This document shows positions 1 to 6,135 of a DNA stretch of 12,991 nt, piece after piece. The position numbers and the translations under genes were made by a program. The stretch lies in contig CAYPZI010000079.1 of NCBI GenBank assembly GCA_964415185.1, positions 1 to 12,991 on the forward strand. Reading direction: 5' to 3'. Below the pieces are notes generated by a model. The model searched no databases. It was not told the origin of the DNA and worked only from the letters and a program-made list of their open reading frames with translations. The DNA comes from CAYVBJ01 sp964415185. Lineage in GTDB: Bacteria; Bacteroidota; Rhodothermia; Balneolales; Balneolaceae. Numbering within the stretch: the first letter of the stretch is position 1; every line of letters begins with the position of its first letter.

Positions 1-111
1 GTCACGGCAAAACGGATCGCCGGCGAAACGATACAGCCATTAACGCTTGAGTGCTATAAACCACTCAAAAGGCTTGCAGAAAAAGAAATATATACTTACC
101 CTTTACGTTAG
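1..111 (+). CDS. C-terminal tail of an unidentified protein (partial)
   Basis: An open frame enters from the left edge in frame 1 and gives 36 residues ending ...KEIYTYPLR before TAG at 109-111. The visible part is basic and mostly polar. I do not recognise a family. The stop codon lies inside the palindrome that precedes the toxin gene, so this gene ends only 18 bp before higB starts. It could be a real gene that runs into the toxin-antitoxin unit or a chance open frame. The short length allows no more. Confidence 0.35.
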   Translation, partial: VTAKRIAGETIQPLTLECYKPLKRLAEKEIYTYPLR

Positions 112-120
112 TAACGTAAA
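102..120. promoter_or_regulatory. Perfect palindrome, probable HigA operator
   Basis: The 19-base stretch tttacgttagtaacgtaaa has two perfect 9-base arms (102-110 and 112-120) around a single central G. It ends 9 bases before the higB start codon. Type II antitoxins with an XRE helix-turn-helix, such as HigA, bind palindromes at their own promoter, so this is the natural operator candidate. That role is inferred from position and symmetry. No clear -35/-10 pair was recognised beside it. Confidence 0.6.
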
Positions 121-129
121 ACATCAGGC

Positions 130-411
130 ATGATTAAAGAATTTGGCGATAAGGAGTCCGAAAAAATTTGGAATGGAGTCCGGTCGAGAAAATTGCCAAA
201 TGAAATCCAGAATGTTGCTCGCAGAAAATTTAGAATGCTTAATAATGCACAGGACATAAATGATTTAAGAATTCCCCCTGCAAACAGGCTCGAAAAGTTG
301 AAGGGAAATCTAAAAGAGTATCACAGCATCAGAATAAACAGGCAATGGAGAATCATCTTTCAGTGGAGAAATTGTGATGCTTACAATGTAAAAATAGTTG
401 ATTATCATTAA
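130..411 (+). CDS. higB: HigB-type toxin (RelE superfamily mRNA interferase)
   Basis: A 93-residue protein of the length usual for HigB toxins, which cleave mRNA on the translating ribosome. The family pattern is plain: an ARRKFRMLNNA segment (30-40), the I-P-P-A-N-R-L-E-K-L-K-G block (48-59), S-I-R-I-N-R-Q-W-R-I-I-F (66-77) and a D-Y-H C-terminus. Lys58, Arg68, Arg74 and the Tyr92-His93 end match the basic and terminal residues known to matter in Proteus vulgaris HigB, so the active site looks intact. The start is preceded by only a weak AGG very close to the ATG. The gene is the first of a toxin-first pair, followed 17 bp later by higA. The palindrome just upstream suggests autoregulation. 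Confidence 0.93.
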   Translation: MIKEFGDKESEKIWNGVRSRKLPNEIQNVARRKFRMLNNAQDINDLRIPPANRLEKLKGNLKEYHSIRINRQWRIIFQWRNCDAYNVKIVDYH

Positions 412-428
412 ATGAAAATGAGAATAAT

Positions 429-728
429 ATGGAAAAGTTAAAGAACATACATCCGGGTGAAGTTTTAATTGAGGAATTCTTAAAGCCAATGGATCTCTCT
501 GCATATCGCTTGGCTAAAGAAACATTTATTCCCCAAACCCGAATTTCGGAGATTGTGAGGGGTAAACGAAGAATCACAGCCGATACAGCGTTGCGCCTGT
601 CCAAATTTTTCGGGACCAGCGCAAAATTCTGGATGGGATTACAAGATGATTATGATCTCGAAGAGGAGAAAAGGGAGAAAGAAAAAGAGCTTGGCGAGAT
701 CAAACCCATAGAAGGGAGCGCTGCTTGA
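429..728 (+). CDS. higA: HigA-type antitoxin, XRE-family DNA-binding protein
   Basis: A 99-residue protein that should neutralise the HigB toxin encoded just upstream and repress their shared promoter. It opens with the HigA/VapI signature N-I-H-P-G-E-V-L-I-E-E-F-L (6-18). A helix-turn-helix follows over about residues 23-62: SAYRLAKE, then the recognition segment QTRISEIVRGKRRITADTALRLSKFF. Next comes the typical G-T-S-A-K-F-W-M-G-L-Q block (62-72). The tail (76-90) is highly charged and probably helical or disordered. The ATG at 429 is 17 bp after the toxin stop, with no strong ribosome binding site, so translation may depend on the toxin gene. No downstream terminator was recognised. Confidence 0.93.
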   Translation: MEKLKNIHPGEVLIEEFLKPMDLSAYRLAKETFIPQTRISEIVRGKRRITADTALRLSKFFGTSAKFWMGLQDDYDLEEEKREKEKELGEIKPIEGSAA

Positions 729-961
729 CTTAAAAGCAAACGATGTGATTGTTAGGTTCGTGCATTCAATAGATCCTACGACTAACCTGATAGAAAGACA
801 CAGTTCCCTTCAATATCACCGTCTACGCAAAGCCGCAAATCGTTAAAAAAGGCTGTCATCCATCCTTATCACTCACAGAAAACCCCATCCAAATAAAATA
901 AAAGCACCCCATCCCCAAAAGAGTCCACATCACATCAGCCCCGCAAAGCAGGGTTTCCATT

Positions 962-1303
962 TCATTCCAACAAGTCGAAATAGCCGTTTGATGTAAAAAA
1001 CTGCAGGAATTCCCATGTGATCAATCCGCCTGCTGAGATTACCATGGCTGTGATGTATATATTTTCATGAATCCACTTAGATTTTGACTCTGATGAAAAG
1101 TAAGGCAGCACAACGATAAAAAGTGCAGGAAGGCCAACTGTAGGGAAGAAGTTTGGAAGCACTCCCAACAGGTAGACAAAGCCGTTATGGGCTCCGGTGA
1201 ACTGCGGCCGGATAGTATCCTGTACCAACGAAAAGCAAATAGTGCAGGCGGCAAACAGTGCAAACCAGCCGTAGTCGGATTTCCTTTTTTGGTCGTTTAT
1301 CAT
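962..1303 (-). CDS. Small membrane protein, probably frameshifted near its end
   Basis: A 113-residue hydrophobic protein with about three membrane segments (roughly 11-27, 42-67 and 81-101). It has a G-V-L-P-N-F-F-P-T-V-G-L-P stretch (47-59) and a late I-T-W-E-F-L-Q followed by Y-F-D. The E-x-x-Q ... F-D arrangement recalls VanZ-like small membrane proteins, but the match is weak and no function is claimed. Its ATG directly abuts the stop codon of the upstream HExxH gene (TGAATG), which indicates translational coupling at the end of a five-gene unit. The frame stops just after Y-F-D-L-L-E. One base further on, another frame continues with a plausible fourth membrane helix down to 856, so the gene is probably truncated by an indel or a sequencing error. 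Confidence 0.6.
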   Translation of the reverse strand: MINDQKRKSDYGWFALFAACTICFSLVQDTIRPQFTGAHNGFVYLLGVLPNFFPTVGLPALFIVVLPYFSSESKSKWIHENIYITAMVISAGGLITWEFLQFFTSNGYFDLLE

Positions 1304-1921
1304 TCACCCCCTAACCAAAAACTGCGTTTCGCCTTTCTCCATGTCGTCAATGGTGATGACATCCAGGTCTCTGTGCTCGTGCATATAGCTCAGCAATCCG
1401 AAATCGCCACCACAGCAGGCCGCGTGGCCCAGTATAAATCCCGACGTAATTACCGCCCATTCAAATCCGGACCAAAGCATGATCATCAGGCCAAACACGG
1501 TGATTACGGAGAAAGGCAGCAGGGCAATAAATCGAAACTCCTTAAATCCGGCAGAAAAGCCGTTTGCGGCTGCATAAAATACCAGCTTTCGCCAGTTTGC
1601 GCGGTATTGCACGGACTCTGCGCCCATCATTTTACAGGCAATTCCGTGGAGTCCCTCATGAAAGGGAATCATTAAAAATCCCAGGAATCCCCCCAGGAAA
1701 AAGTGGTTGACCACCTCTAAACTGAGCTCACCGGCGGAGATCATTAACCCCGCCCAAATTCCCACCAGAAATAGGCCGAAAAAATTTGTGTATTTGTAGA
1801 TACGCGTATACATATTCTTTTTCTTCATCCACGGCTTGATGAATTCAGCTATTAAGTTGTGGTCCATGGTGTCCTTTAAAATATACCCGGTCGTGTTCGT
1901 ATTTTGATTGATCATCTTCAT
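1304..1921 (-). CDS. DUF3267-like membrane protein with HExxH zinc motif
   Basis: A 205-residue integral membrane protein. The sequence shows H-E-G-L-H at 88-92 (His88, Glu89, His92), placed at the end of a hydrophobic helix after G-F-L-M-I-P-F. Asp173 lies in a late H-A-A-C-C-G-G-D-F-G-L-L block and could be a third zinc ligand. Hydrophobic segments lie near 47-62, 73-87, 129-150 and 154-168. This layout fits the DUF3267 'putative zincin peptidase' family, so it is a candidate membrane metalloprotease. Its substrate is unknown. Its ATG overlaps the stop of the upstream membrane-protein gene by 4 bp (ATGA). A second ATG two codons in is possible. Being encoded behind a sigma factor and its membrane partner suggests, but does not prove, a role in processing that partner. 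Confidence 0.72.
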   Translation of the reverse strand: MKMINQNTNTTGYILKDTMDHNLIAEFIKPWMKKKNMYTRIYKYTNFFGLFLVGIWAGLMISAGELSLEVVNHFFLGGFLGFLMIPFHEGLHGIACKMMGAESVQYRANWRKLVFYAAANGFSAGFKEFRFIALLPFSVITVFGLMIMLWSGFEWAVITSGFILGHAACCGGDFGLLSYMHEHRDLDVITIDDMEKGETQFLVRG

Positions 1922-2547
1922 TCTTTTTGTAAAGTTTTTGTTTCAATATCCTCATCTATCTCATTCAGAGTATCCTCAATCTTATCCAGATATTTCCGGA
2001 ACGAGATGTTATAAAGCCATCTTGATAGGAGGAATAACAGGGGTGTTAACACTACAATCACCACCAGCAGCAATACCCAGTAAAATGGCTCTGTGAAGAA
2101 TGCCTCCGTTTCATCCCGTTCATAGAGGGACAAAAAATATCCTGCCGCAAGAGAAACGGGGTAGAAGAATATGGCAATGATCTCCTGGTACTTCAGCCCT
2201 TCTGTTATGGTGTAATGCAGGTTTTTGAGATAGCTTTGGATGTCTTCATCAGGATACAGATTTTTTAAGTAGCGGTTGTAGAGCCAGGTAGTCTGCCAGA
2301 TGGCTCCCGCATATCCCACCAGGATAATCCCAACCAAAAGCCGGACCCAGAATCCATCCACCAGGATAAAAATGGCTCCCATGATCAGGCTGCAAATCAC
2401 GGCCATAATGAGATTTATTCTGAAATTTGATCTCAATTTGGTAACCGGGTTATCAACTCTGCTTTTGATCTCAAGCTGTTTTTGTGTAATCGCCGGACCC
2501 TCGAACGATGAATCCATCTCAGCCCATAACTTTTTTAAATTATTCAT
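1918..2547 (-). CDS. Four-helix membrane protein, candidate anti-sigma factor
   Basis: A 209-residue protein with a polar N-terminus (1-43), two membrane helices (about 44-63 and 67-88), a polar loop (89-120), two more helices (about 122-142 and 155-175) and a charged acidic tail (181-209). No named domain was recognised. It starts one base after the stop of the ECF sigma gene (TGATATG) and overlaps the next gene by 4 bp. In Bacteroidota-type genomes, membrane proteins directly downstream of ECF sigma genes often act as their anti-sigma factors. Its cytoplasmic N-terminus or loop could hold the sigma factor at the membrane. This rests on gene order and topology only. It lacks an obvious zinc-binding anti-sigma (ZAS) motif. 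Confidence 0.7.
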   Translation of the reverse strand: MNNLKKLWAEMDSSFEGPAITQKQLEIKSRVDNPVTKLRSNFRINLIMAVICSLIMGAIFILVDGFWVRLLVGIILVGYAGAIWQTTWLYNRYLKNLYPDEDIQSYLKNLHYTITEGLKYQEIIAIFFYPVSLAAGYFLSLYERDETEAFFTEPFYWVLLLVVIVVLTPLLFLLSRWLYNISFRKYLDKIEDTLNEIDEDIETKTLQKE

Positions 2548-2548
2548 A

Positions 2549-3022
2549 TCACGGTTTAAGTAAACGGGTTAACTGTTTTTTGCACCGGTAAAGCTTCACG
2601 GCCACGTGGTTTTCTGTCAGACCGGTGATTTCGGCGATCTCTGGGTTACTGTATCCGTCCAGATGGAGCGACACCGCGATCTTCCCAATGGAGTCCAATT
2701 GCTTCACAGCCCTGTAAAGCTTCTCTTTTGTATCATTCGGTTGATCCGGGATGTCCGGTTCAAATTCAACTTCGGCCTGTTTTCTGCGTTTCTCCTTTTT
2801 GATGTAGCTGAGAACGGTGTTCAGGCTTACACGATAGAGCCATGTTGAAAATATTGATTCGCCATTAAACCGGCCGTAGGAGCTGTAAGACTGCAGAATA
2901 ATCTCCTGCACAAGGTCCTTCCGCTCCTCAACATCATCCACATAGAGATTTACCACCTTGTAGATAATTTTACGGCTTTCGTTAATCCGGCTTAAAAAAG
3001 CTTCCTGGCTACTGTTTTTCAA
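2549..3022 (-). CDS. ECF-type RNA polymerase sigma factor (sigma-70 family)
   Basis: A 157-residue alternative sigma factor, the usual size for the extracytoplasmic-function group, which directs RNA polymerase to stress or envelope promoters. Region 2 spans about 11-80. It contains D-D-V-E-E-R-K-D-L-V-Q-E-I (29-41), then F-N-G-E-S-I-F-S-T-W-L-Y-R-V-S-L-N (52-68), the core-binding and -10 recognition segment, and a basic K-K-E-K-R-R-K end. Region 4 spans about 99-153 with a helix-turn-helix at 124-150 (YSNPEIAEITGLTENHVAVKLYR). The linker (84-98) is acidic and proline-rich. It lies 19 bp after the GumN-like gene and one base before the membrane-protein gene, so it sits inside an operon. Autoregulation is plausible but not shown. 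Confidence 0.93.
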   Translation of the reverse strand: MKNSSQEAFLSRINESRKIIYKVVNLYVDDVEERKDLVQEIILQSYSSYGRFNGESIFSTWLYRVSLNTVLSYIKKEKRRKQAEVEFEPDIPDQPNDTKEKLYRAVKQLDSIGKIAVSLHLDGYSNPEIAEITGLTENHVAVKLYRCKKQLTRLLKP

Positions 3023-3041
3023 AATGCCTCATACCATTTTT

Positions 3042-3965
3042 TTATCCGGGGTTGGTTTGAAGGGGTTCTACCCGGTAGCCTTCACTTCTCAGCAGCTCAA
3101 TAAGTCCCATTTTACCGGGTAGATGCAGAGCACCAACGGCAATAAAACTCGGTTTATCCTTAATCAATGCAGGTATTTTTTCCATCCAGTTTACATTTCT
3201 GACATCCAGGAAAGCGGCCATGGCAGGCACCTCAGCAGCCATATCTTCGCCTATTTGCTGCAGGCAGGCCAGATCTTCAGAAACGTAACAGTTAAAAAGC
3301 GTTTCAATTAGCTCGAATGATTCCTCTTCATTTTTAAGATAGTCTACCAGTTGCTCTGTCTGTTCTTCCACCGGGGTGGTGTTAAAGAGAAGATCCATCT
3401 GTTCTTCCATGCTTTCCAGGGCGACTACACTTTTCCCGGATTGTTTTCCGTCGGCGGCAAACCACTGGTCAATCATTGAACCACTATAACCGGTCAGTTT
3501 CTCACCCAGAACCATTTGATTATGAATCATCGATAGGGTTGCCATCAGCGCCATCGGTTTCAGCATATCCACCTGGCTGAGGCCTACCCCTATTGTAGCA
3601 GTCAATACTTCTGATAGAAAATCAGTTTCTTCTTCGGTCAAATAGTTGCTGATCAGATCTCCCTGCATCACGGCCATCATGCCAAGCTGCTGCATTTTGG
3701 AAGAGTCTATTTCAACTTCTAACATCACTTGTTCTGCTGAGCGATATCGGTTTAAAACTTCCGGTTTGGTTTCGAGAAATTCATCCTGAAGCAGATGAAA
3801 CGTTCCAAAAAGATAAGATGGCTGTTCCAGGTTATTCCCTGAAATTTCCCAAAGAAGCGAGTGATTTGATTGCTGAGCATTAAGATTACCGGATAGAACG
3901 ATAATCAAAAGGATTCCCATCAACAGAATCCTGTTCACAAGTAAAGCTGTTTTTCGTGTTTTCAT
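3042..3965 (-). CDS. TraB/GumN (TIKI-like) family protein, exported
   Basis: A 307-residue protein with a signal peptide: basic M-K-T-R-K, hydrophobic core 13-25, likely cleavage after Ala30 (L-N-A/Q-Q). The mature part therefore probably lies in the periplasm or outer envelope. TraB/PrgY/GumN hallmarks are present: L-W-E-I near 38-41, the first motif L-F-G-T-F-H with His57, a late R-N-V-N-W segment, and the C-terminal V-G-A-L-H-L-P-G motif with His281 followed by G-L-I-E-L-L-R-S-E-G-Y. Some relatives, such as animal TIKI proteins, are metalloproteases. The role in bacteria is poorly known. A ribosome binding site AGGAAA lies 6 bases before the ATG. It is the first gene of the minus-strand unit and precedes the sigma factor by 19 bp. 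Confidence 0.88.
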   Translation of the reverse strand: MKTRKTALLVNRILLMGILLIIVLSGNLNAQQSNHSLLWEISGNNLEQPSYLFGTFHLLQDEFLETKPEVLNRYRSAEQVMLEVEIDSSKMQQLGMMAVMQGDLISNYLTEEETDFLSEVLTATIGVGLSQVDMLKPMALMATLSMIHNQMVLGEKLTGYSGSMIDQWFAADGKQSGKSVVALESMEEQMDLLFNTTPVEEQTEQLVDYLKNEEESFELIETLFNCYVSEDLACLQQIGEDMAAEVPAMAAFLDVRNVNWMEKIPALIKDKPSFIAVGALHLPGKMGLIELLRSEGYRVEPLQTNPG

Positions 3966-3989
3966 ATTATTTCCTGTTTATTGTGGTTC

Positions 3990-4016
3990 GAGATTCAAAA
4001 TCTCTCAAGGCGCCTT
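3990..4016. promoter_or_regulatory. Two adjacent palindromes in the gumN-like gene leader
   Basis: A 6-base inverted repeat, gagatt-caa-aatctc (3990-4004), is followed two bases later by the perfect 10-base palindrome aaggcgcctt (4007-4016). Both lie 25-51 bases upstream of the minus-strand gene that starts at 3965, where an operator or leader structure would be expected. There is no T-run to suggest a terminator. The function is inferred from position only. Confidence 0.35.
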
Positions 4017-4102
4017 TTGAAATTCGTTTGGTCTGTTAGTATTAAAATGTGTCTTAATATTACAGAGTACGAATAAATAATTTCCTCAAAATAAAAATCG
4101 CA

Positions 4103-4202
4103 NNNNNNNNNNNNNNNNNNNNNNNNNNNNNNNNNNNNNNNNNNNNNNNNNNNNNNNNNNNNNNNNNNNNNNNNNNNNNNNNNNNNNNNNNNNNNNNNNN
4201 NN
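4103..4202. other. Assembly gap (100 N)
   Basis: Exactly 100 unknown bases, the conventional filler for a scaffold gap of unknown size. It cuts into the DUF5995-type gene on its right and may hide the promoter of the minus-strand unit on its left. Open frames that cross it are not real evidence. Sequence on the two sides may be separated by much more, or less, than 100 bases. Confidence 0.97.
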
Positions 4203-4807
4203 ACAATAAACGGATGGAGCGGCTGGACACCATTTTTGCTCAGCGTTTTTTTGTTGCGTTTGATGCATACTACAACGATTCGGAAGAGCCAATCACTCAA
4301 AGCTGGAAATACGCGTTTGATGCTGCCCAATCCTCCAGCTTTATCGTTATGCAACATATGCTTTTGGGCATCAACGCACATATCAATCTTGACCTTGGGA
4401 TTGCCGCAGCACAGACGATGGAAAATGAAAACCTGGAGTTAATTCACAAAGATTACAACCGGGTTAACGACATCCTTGCCTCACTTATTGATGATGTGAC
4501 ATCAAATATGAGCCGAATCTCACTTTTTTTCGGGCCGATGAATCGCCTGGCGGGGAACACAGACGAAATGCTGGTCAATTTTAGTATTGTTTTGGCCCGT
4601 GATGGCGCCTGGAAGTTTGCTCACAAATATAACATAGCCGAAGATAAATCTCTCGCCATCCAAAAAAGGGACGCGAAAATCGCAGATCTGGCAAAACGCC
4701 TGACACAAAGAGGCCCGTTCATTTCCTTCATCATCAAGATCATTCGATGGGGAGAGTTCCGTTCGCTGCAAACCAATCTGGACCGACTCGCCGGTATTAT
4801 AAAATAG
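4203..4807 (+). CDS. DUF5995-family protein, 5' end lost in the gap
   Basis: The frame is open from the gap (N-K-R-M-E-R-L-D...) to TAG at 4805-4807, leaving about 200 residues. It shows a F-F-V-A-F-D-A-Y-Y segment, then W-K-Y-A-F-D-A-A-Q and the strongly recognisable H-M-L-L-G-I-N-A-H-I-N-L-D-L-G-I-A block, which marks the DUF5995 family. The rest is helical and soluble, without membrane segments or a late signal. The function of the family is not established. The conserved N-A-H-I-N-x-D-L could be a metal or catalytic site, but this is a guess. The Met at 4214 is unlikely to be the true start because family members extend further N-terminally and the frame stays open up to the gap. Confidence 0.8.
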
Positions 4808-4910
4808 TGTAATTATTGGAAATTGGGCGATTAGTTGATTTGCAGAATAGTTATCTGAAAGTTCTAACCTTCACTATTCACCGATAAATTTATTCGCGGG
4901 CATGTACCAA

Positions 4911-4929
4911 CTTCGCTAAAGCTGCGTAG
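4911..4929. repeat. REP-like imperfect hairpin
   Basis: Stem cttcgc (4911-4916) pairs with gcgtag (4924-4929) with one mismatch around a taaagct loop. The motif, an 'acttcgctaaagctgcg' type sequence, resembles short palindromes found in many copies between genes of some environmental bacteria. Only one copy is visible here, so calling it a dispersed repeat is inference. Confidence 0.35.
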
Positions 4930-4960
4930 GAAAGGCAAAGCAAGAAAGCAATGATCGTTA

Positions 4961-4976
4961 TCAATCATCGGATTGA
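4961..4976. promoter_or_regulatory. Short perfect hairpin upstream of the efflux operon
   Basis: tcaatc (4961-4966) and gattga (4971-4976) form a perfect 6-bp stem with a 4-base loop, about 100 bases before the adaptor start. It has no T-run. It could be a leader structure or chance. Confidence 0.25.
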
Positions 4977-5019
4977 ATGATTATCTATTGAAGTTCAAAT
5001 ACCCCGTAACAATTTTTTT

Positions 5020-5034
5020 TACTTAGCGTAAGTA
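5020..5034. promoter_or_regulatory. Palindrome upstream of the RND operon, possible operator
   Basis: The sequence tacttagcgtaagta has perfect 6-base arms around GCG and lies 39 bases before the adaptor start codon, after a run of T. RND efflux operons are commonly controlled by TetR- or MarR-type repressors that bind such sites close to the promoter. No regulator gene is seen next to the operon, so the regulator would be encoded elsewhere. Confidence 0.4.
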
Positions 5035-5073
5035 TCAGCATAGGACATAAAAAACCATAACGTTCAATATTTT

Positions 5074-6123
5074 ATGAAAACGCTACGCTATTCTATCATT
5101 TCTCTAATCTTTTCAGGACTCCTTCTCAGTATTTCAGCCTGTAATAACAATACACAAGAAAACGAAGAACAAGAGGAAGCTGTGGTTATACCAGTTGAGG
5201 TCAGCAGTGTAAATCGCGGTGATATTTCAGCTTATTACGCCAATACTGCCACTCTTGATGCCGAACAGGAAGCTACGGTGGTCTCCAAAGTTCGTGGTAT
5301 CATCAATGAGATCTATGTGGAGGAAGGTGACGAAGTTGAGGCCGAACAAGTGATCGCCAAAATCGAGGATGAACAATACAAAATCGAGGTTGCACGGGCA
5401 AGGGCCACGCTCGAACGGCTTAATAATGAATTTCAAAGAAATAAAGAGTTATTCGATAGAAACCTGATCGCAGCTGAATCTTATCAAAATTCTCAATACG
5501 AATATGAATCTCAAAAAGCTGCTTACGACCTGGCTCAACTTAATCTGGAAAATGCGTCTATAAAATCACCCATCAGTGGTGTTATTTCCGAGCGTTTTGT
5601 GAAACGCGGAAATATGATCGGCACTGATCAACAGGTTTTCCGTGTTACTGATTTTAGTCCGCTCCAAGCCATTTTACATGTCCCTGAGCACGAGATGTCC
5701 AAGATTAAAAAAAATCAGCAAGCTGAGCTTCATGTTGATGCCATACCTGATCAAGTGTTTGTGGGACATGTAGAACGTATCAGTCCGGTTGTGGATTCTG
5801 AAACGGGAACATTTAAAGTGACTGTTTTTGTGGATGAGACCAAAGGCCTGCTTCGGCCCGGTATGTTCGGGCGAGTAAAGATCGTGTATGATACCCGTAA
5901 GAATGCACGCATGATTCCAAAATCTGCTGTCATCTCGGAAGACCTTGCTCAAAGTGTTTTCGTTATTCGAGACTCCATGGCATTCAAAAAACAAATCCAA
6001 ACCGGTTACAGCAATGGATTGAATGTGGAAGTAATTGGCGGGCTCGAAAACGGTGAAACCGTAGTCACTATTGGCCAGGGCAGCCTGCAAGACAGTACCA
6101 AAGTAAATATCATCAAACTGTAA
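5074..6123 (+). CDS. RND efflux periplasmic adaptor (membrane fusion protein), lipoprotein
   Basis: A 349-residue HlyD/AcrA-type adaptor that links an inner-membrane RND pump to an outer-membrane channel. The N-terminus is a lipoprotein signal with lipobox I-S-A-C, so Cys23 should be lipidated after cleavage. A glutamate-rich linker (29-36) follows. The two lipoyl half-motifs are at about 68-98 (VVSKVRGIINEIYVEEGDEV...) and 162-192 (SIKSPISGVISERFVKRGNMI). They flank a charged helical hairpin (about 100-161) that would reach the channel. The C-terminal half is the beta-barrel and membrane-proximal part, including R-P-G-M-F-G-R-V. The AT-rich leader lacks a clear Shine-Dalgarno sequence. The first permease starts 12 bp downstream, so this is the first gene of the efflux operon. 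Confidence 0.93.
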   Translation: MKTLRYSIISLIFSGLLLSISACNNNTQENEEQEEAVVIPVEVSSVNRGDISAYYANTATLDAEQEATVVSKVRGIINEIYVEEGDEVEAEQVIAKIEDEQYKIEVARARATLERLNNEFQRNKELFDRNLIAAESYQNSQYEYESQKAAYDLAQLNLENASIKSPISGVISERFVKRGNMIGTDQQVFRVTDFSPLQAILHVPEHEMSKIKKNQQAELHVDAIPDQVFVGHVERISPVVDSETGTFKVTVFVDETKGLLRPGMFGRVKIVYDTRKNARMIPKSAVISEDLAQSVFVIRDSMAFKKQIQTGYSNGLNVEVIGGLENGETVVTIGQGSLQDSTKVNIIKL

Positions 6124-6135
6124 GCAGGTCTTCCA

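Noticed and set aside
729..855. Possible terminator or small RNA after higA
   Set aside because: Only weak 5-6 base complementarities (for example aggtt/aacct) were seen, with no adjoining T-run. Nothing is supportable here.
1187..1675. A 162-codon plus-strand open frame
   Set aside because: It runs antisense across two coupled minus-strand membrane-protein genes, and its translation is rich in Gly, Lys, His and Cys with no domain. It is a shadow frame.
3995..4381. Minus-strand open frames crossing the gap
   Set aside because: They owe their length to 100 N and oppose the well-supported DUF5995 frame.
4985..5012. tRNA-like T-arm (gttcaaatacc)
   Set aside because: No matching acceptor stem, D-arm or anticodon arm is found upstream, so it is a chance resemblance.
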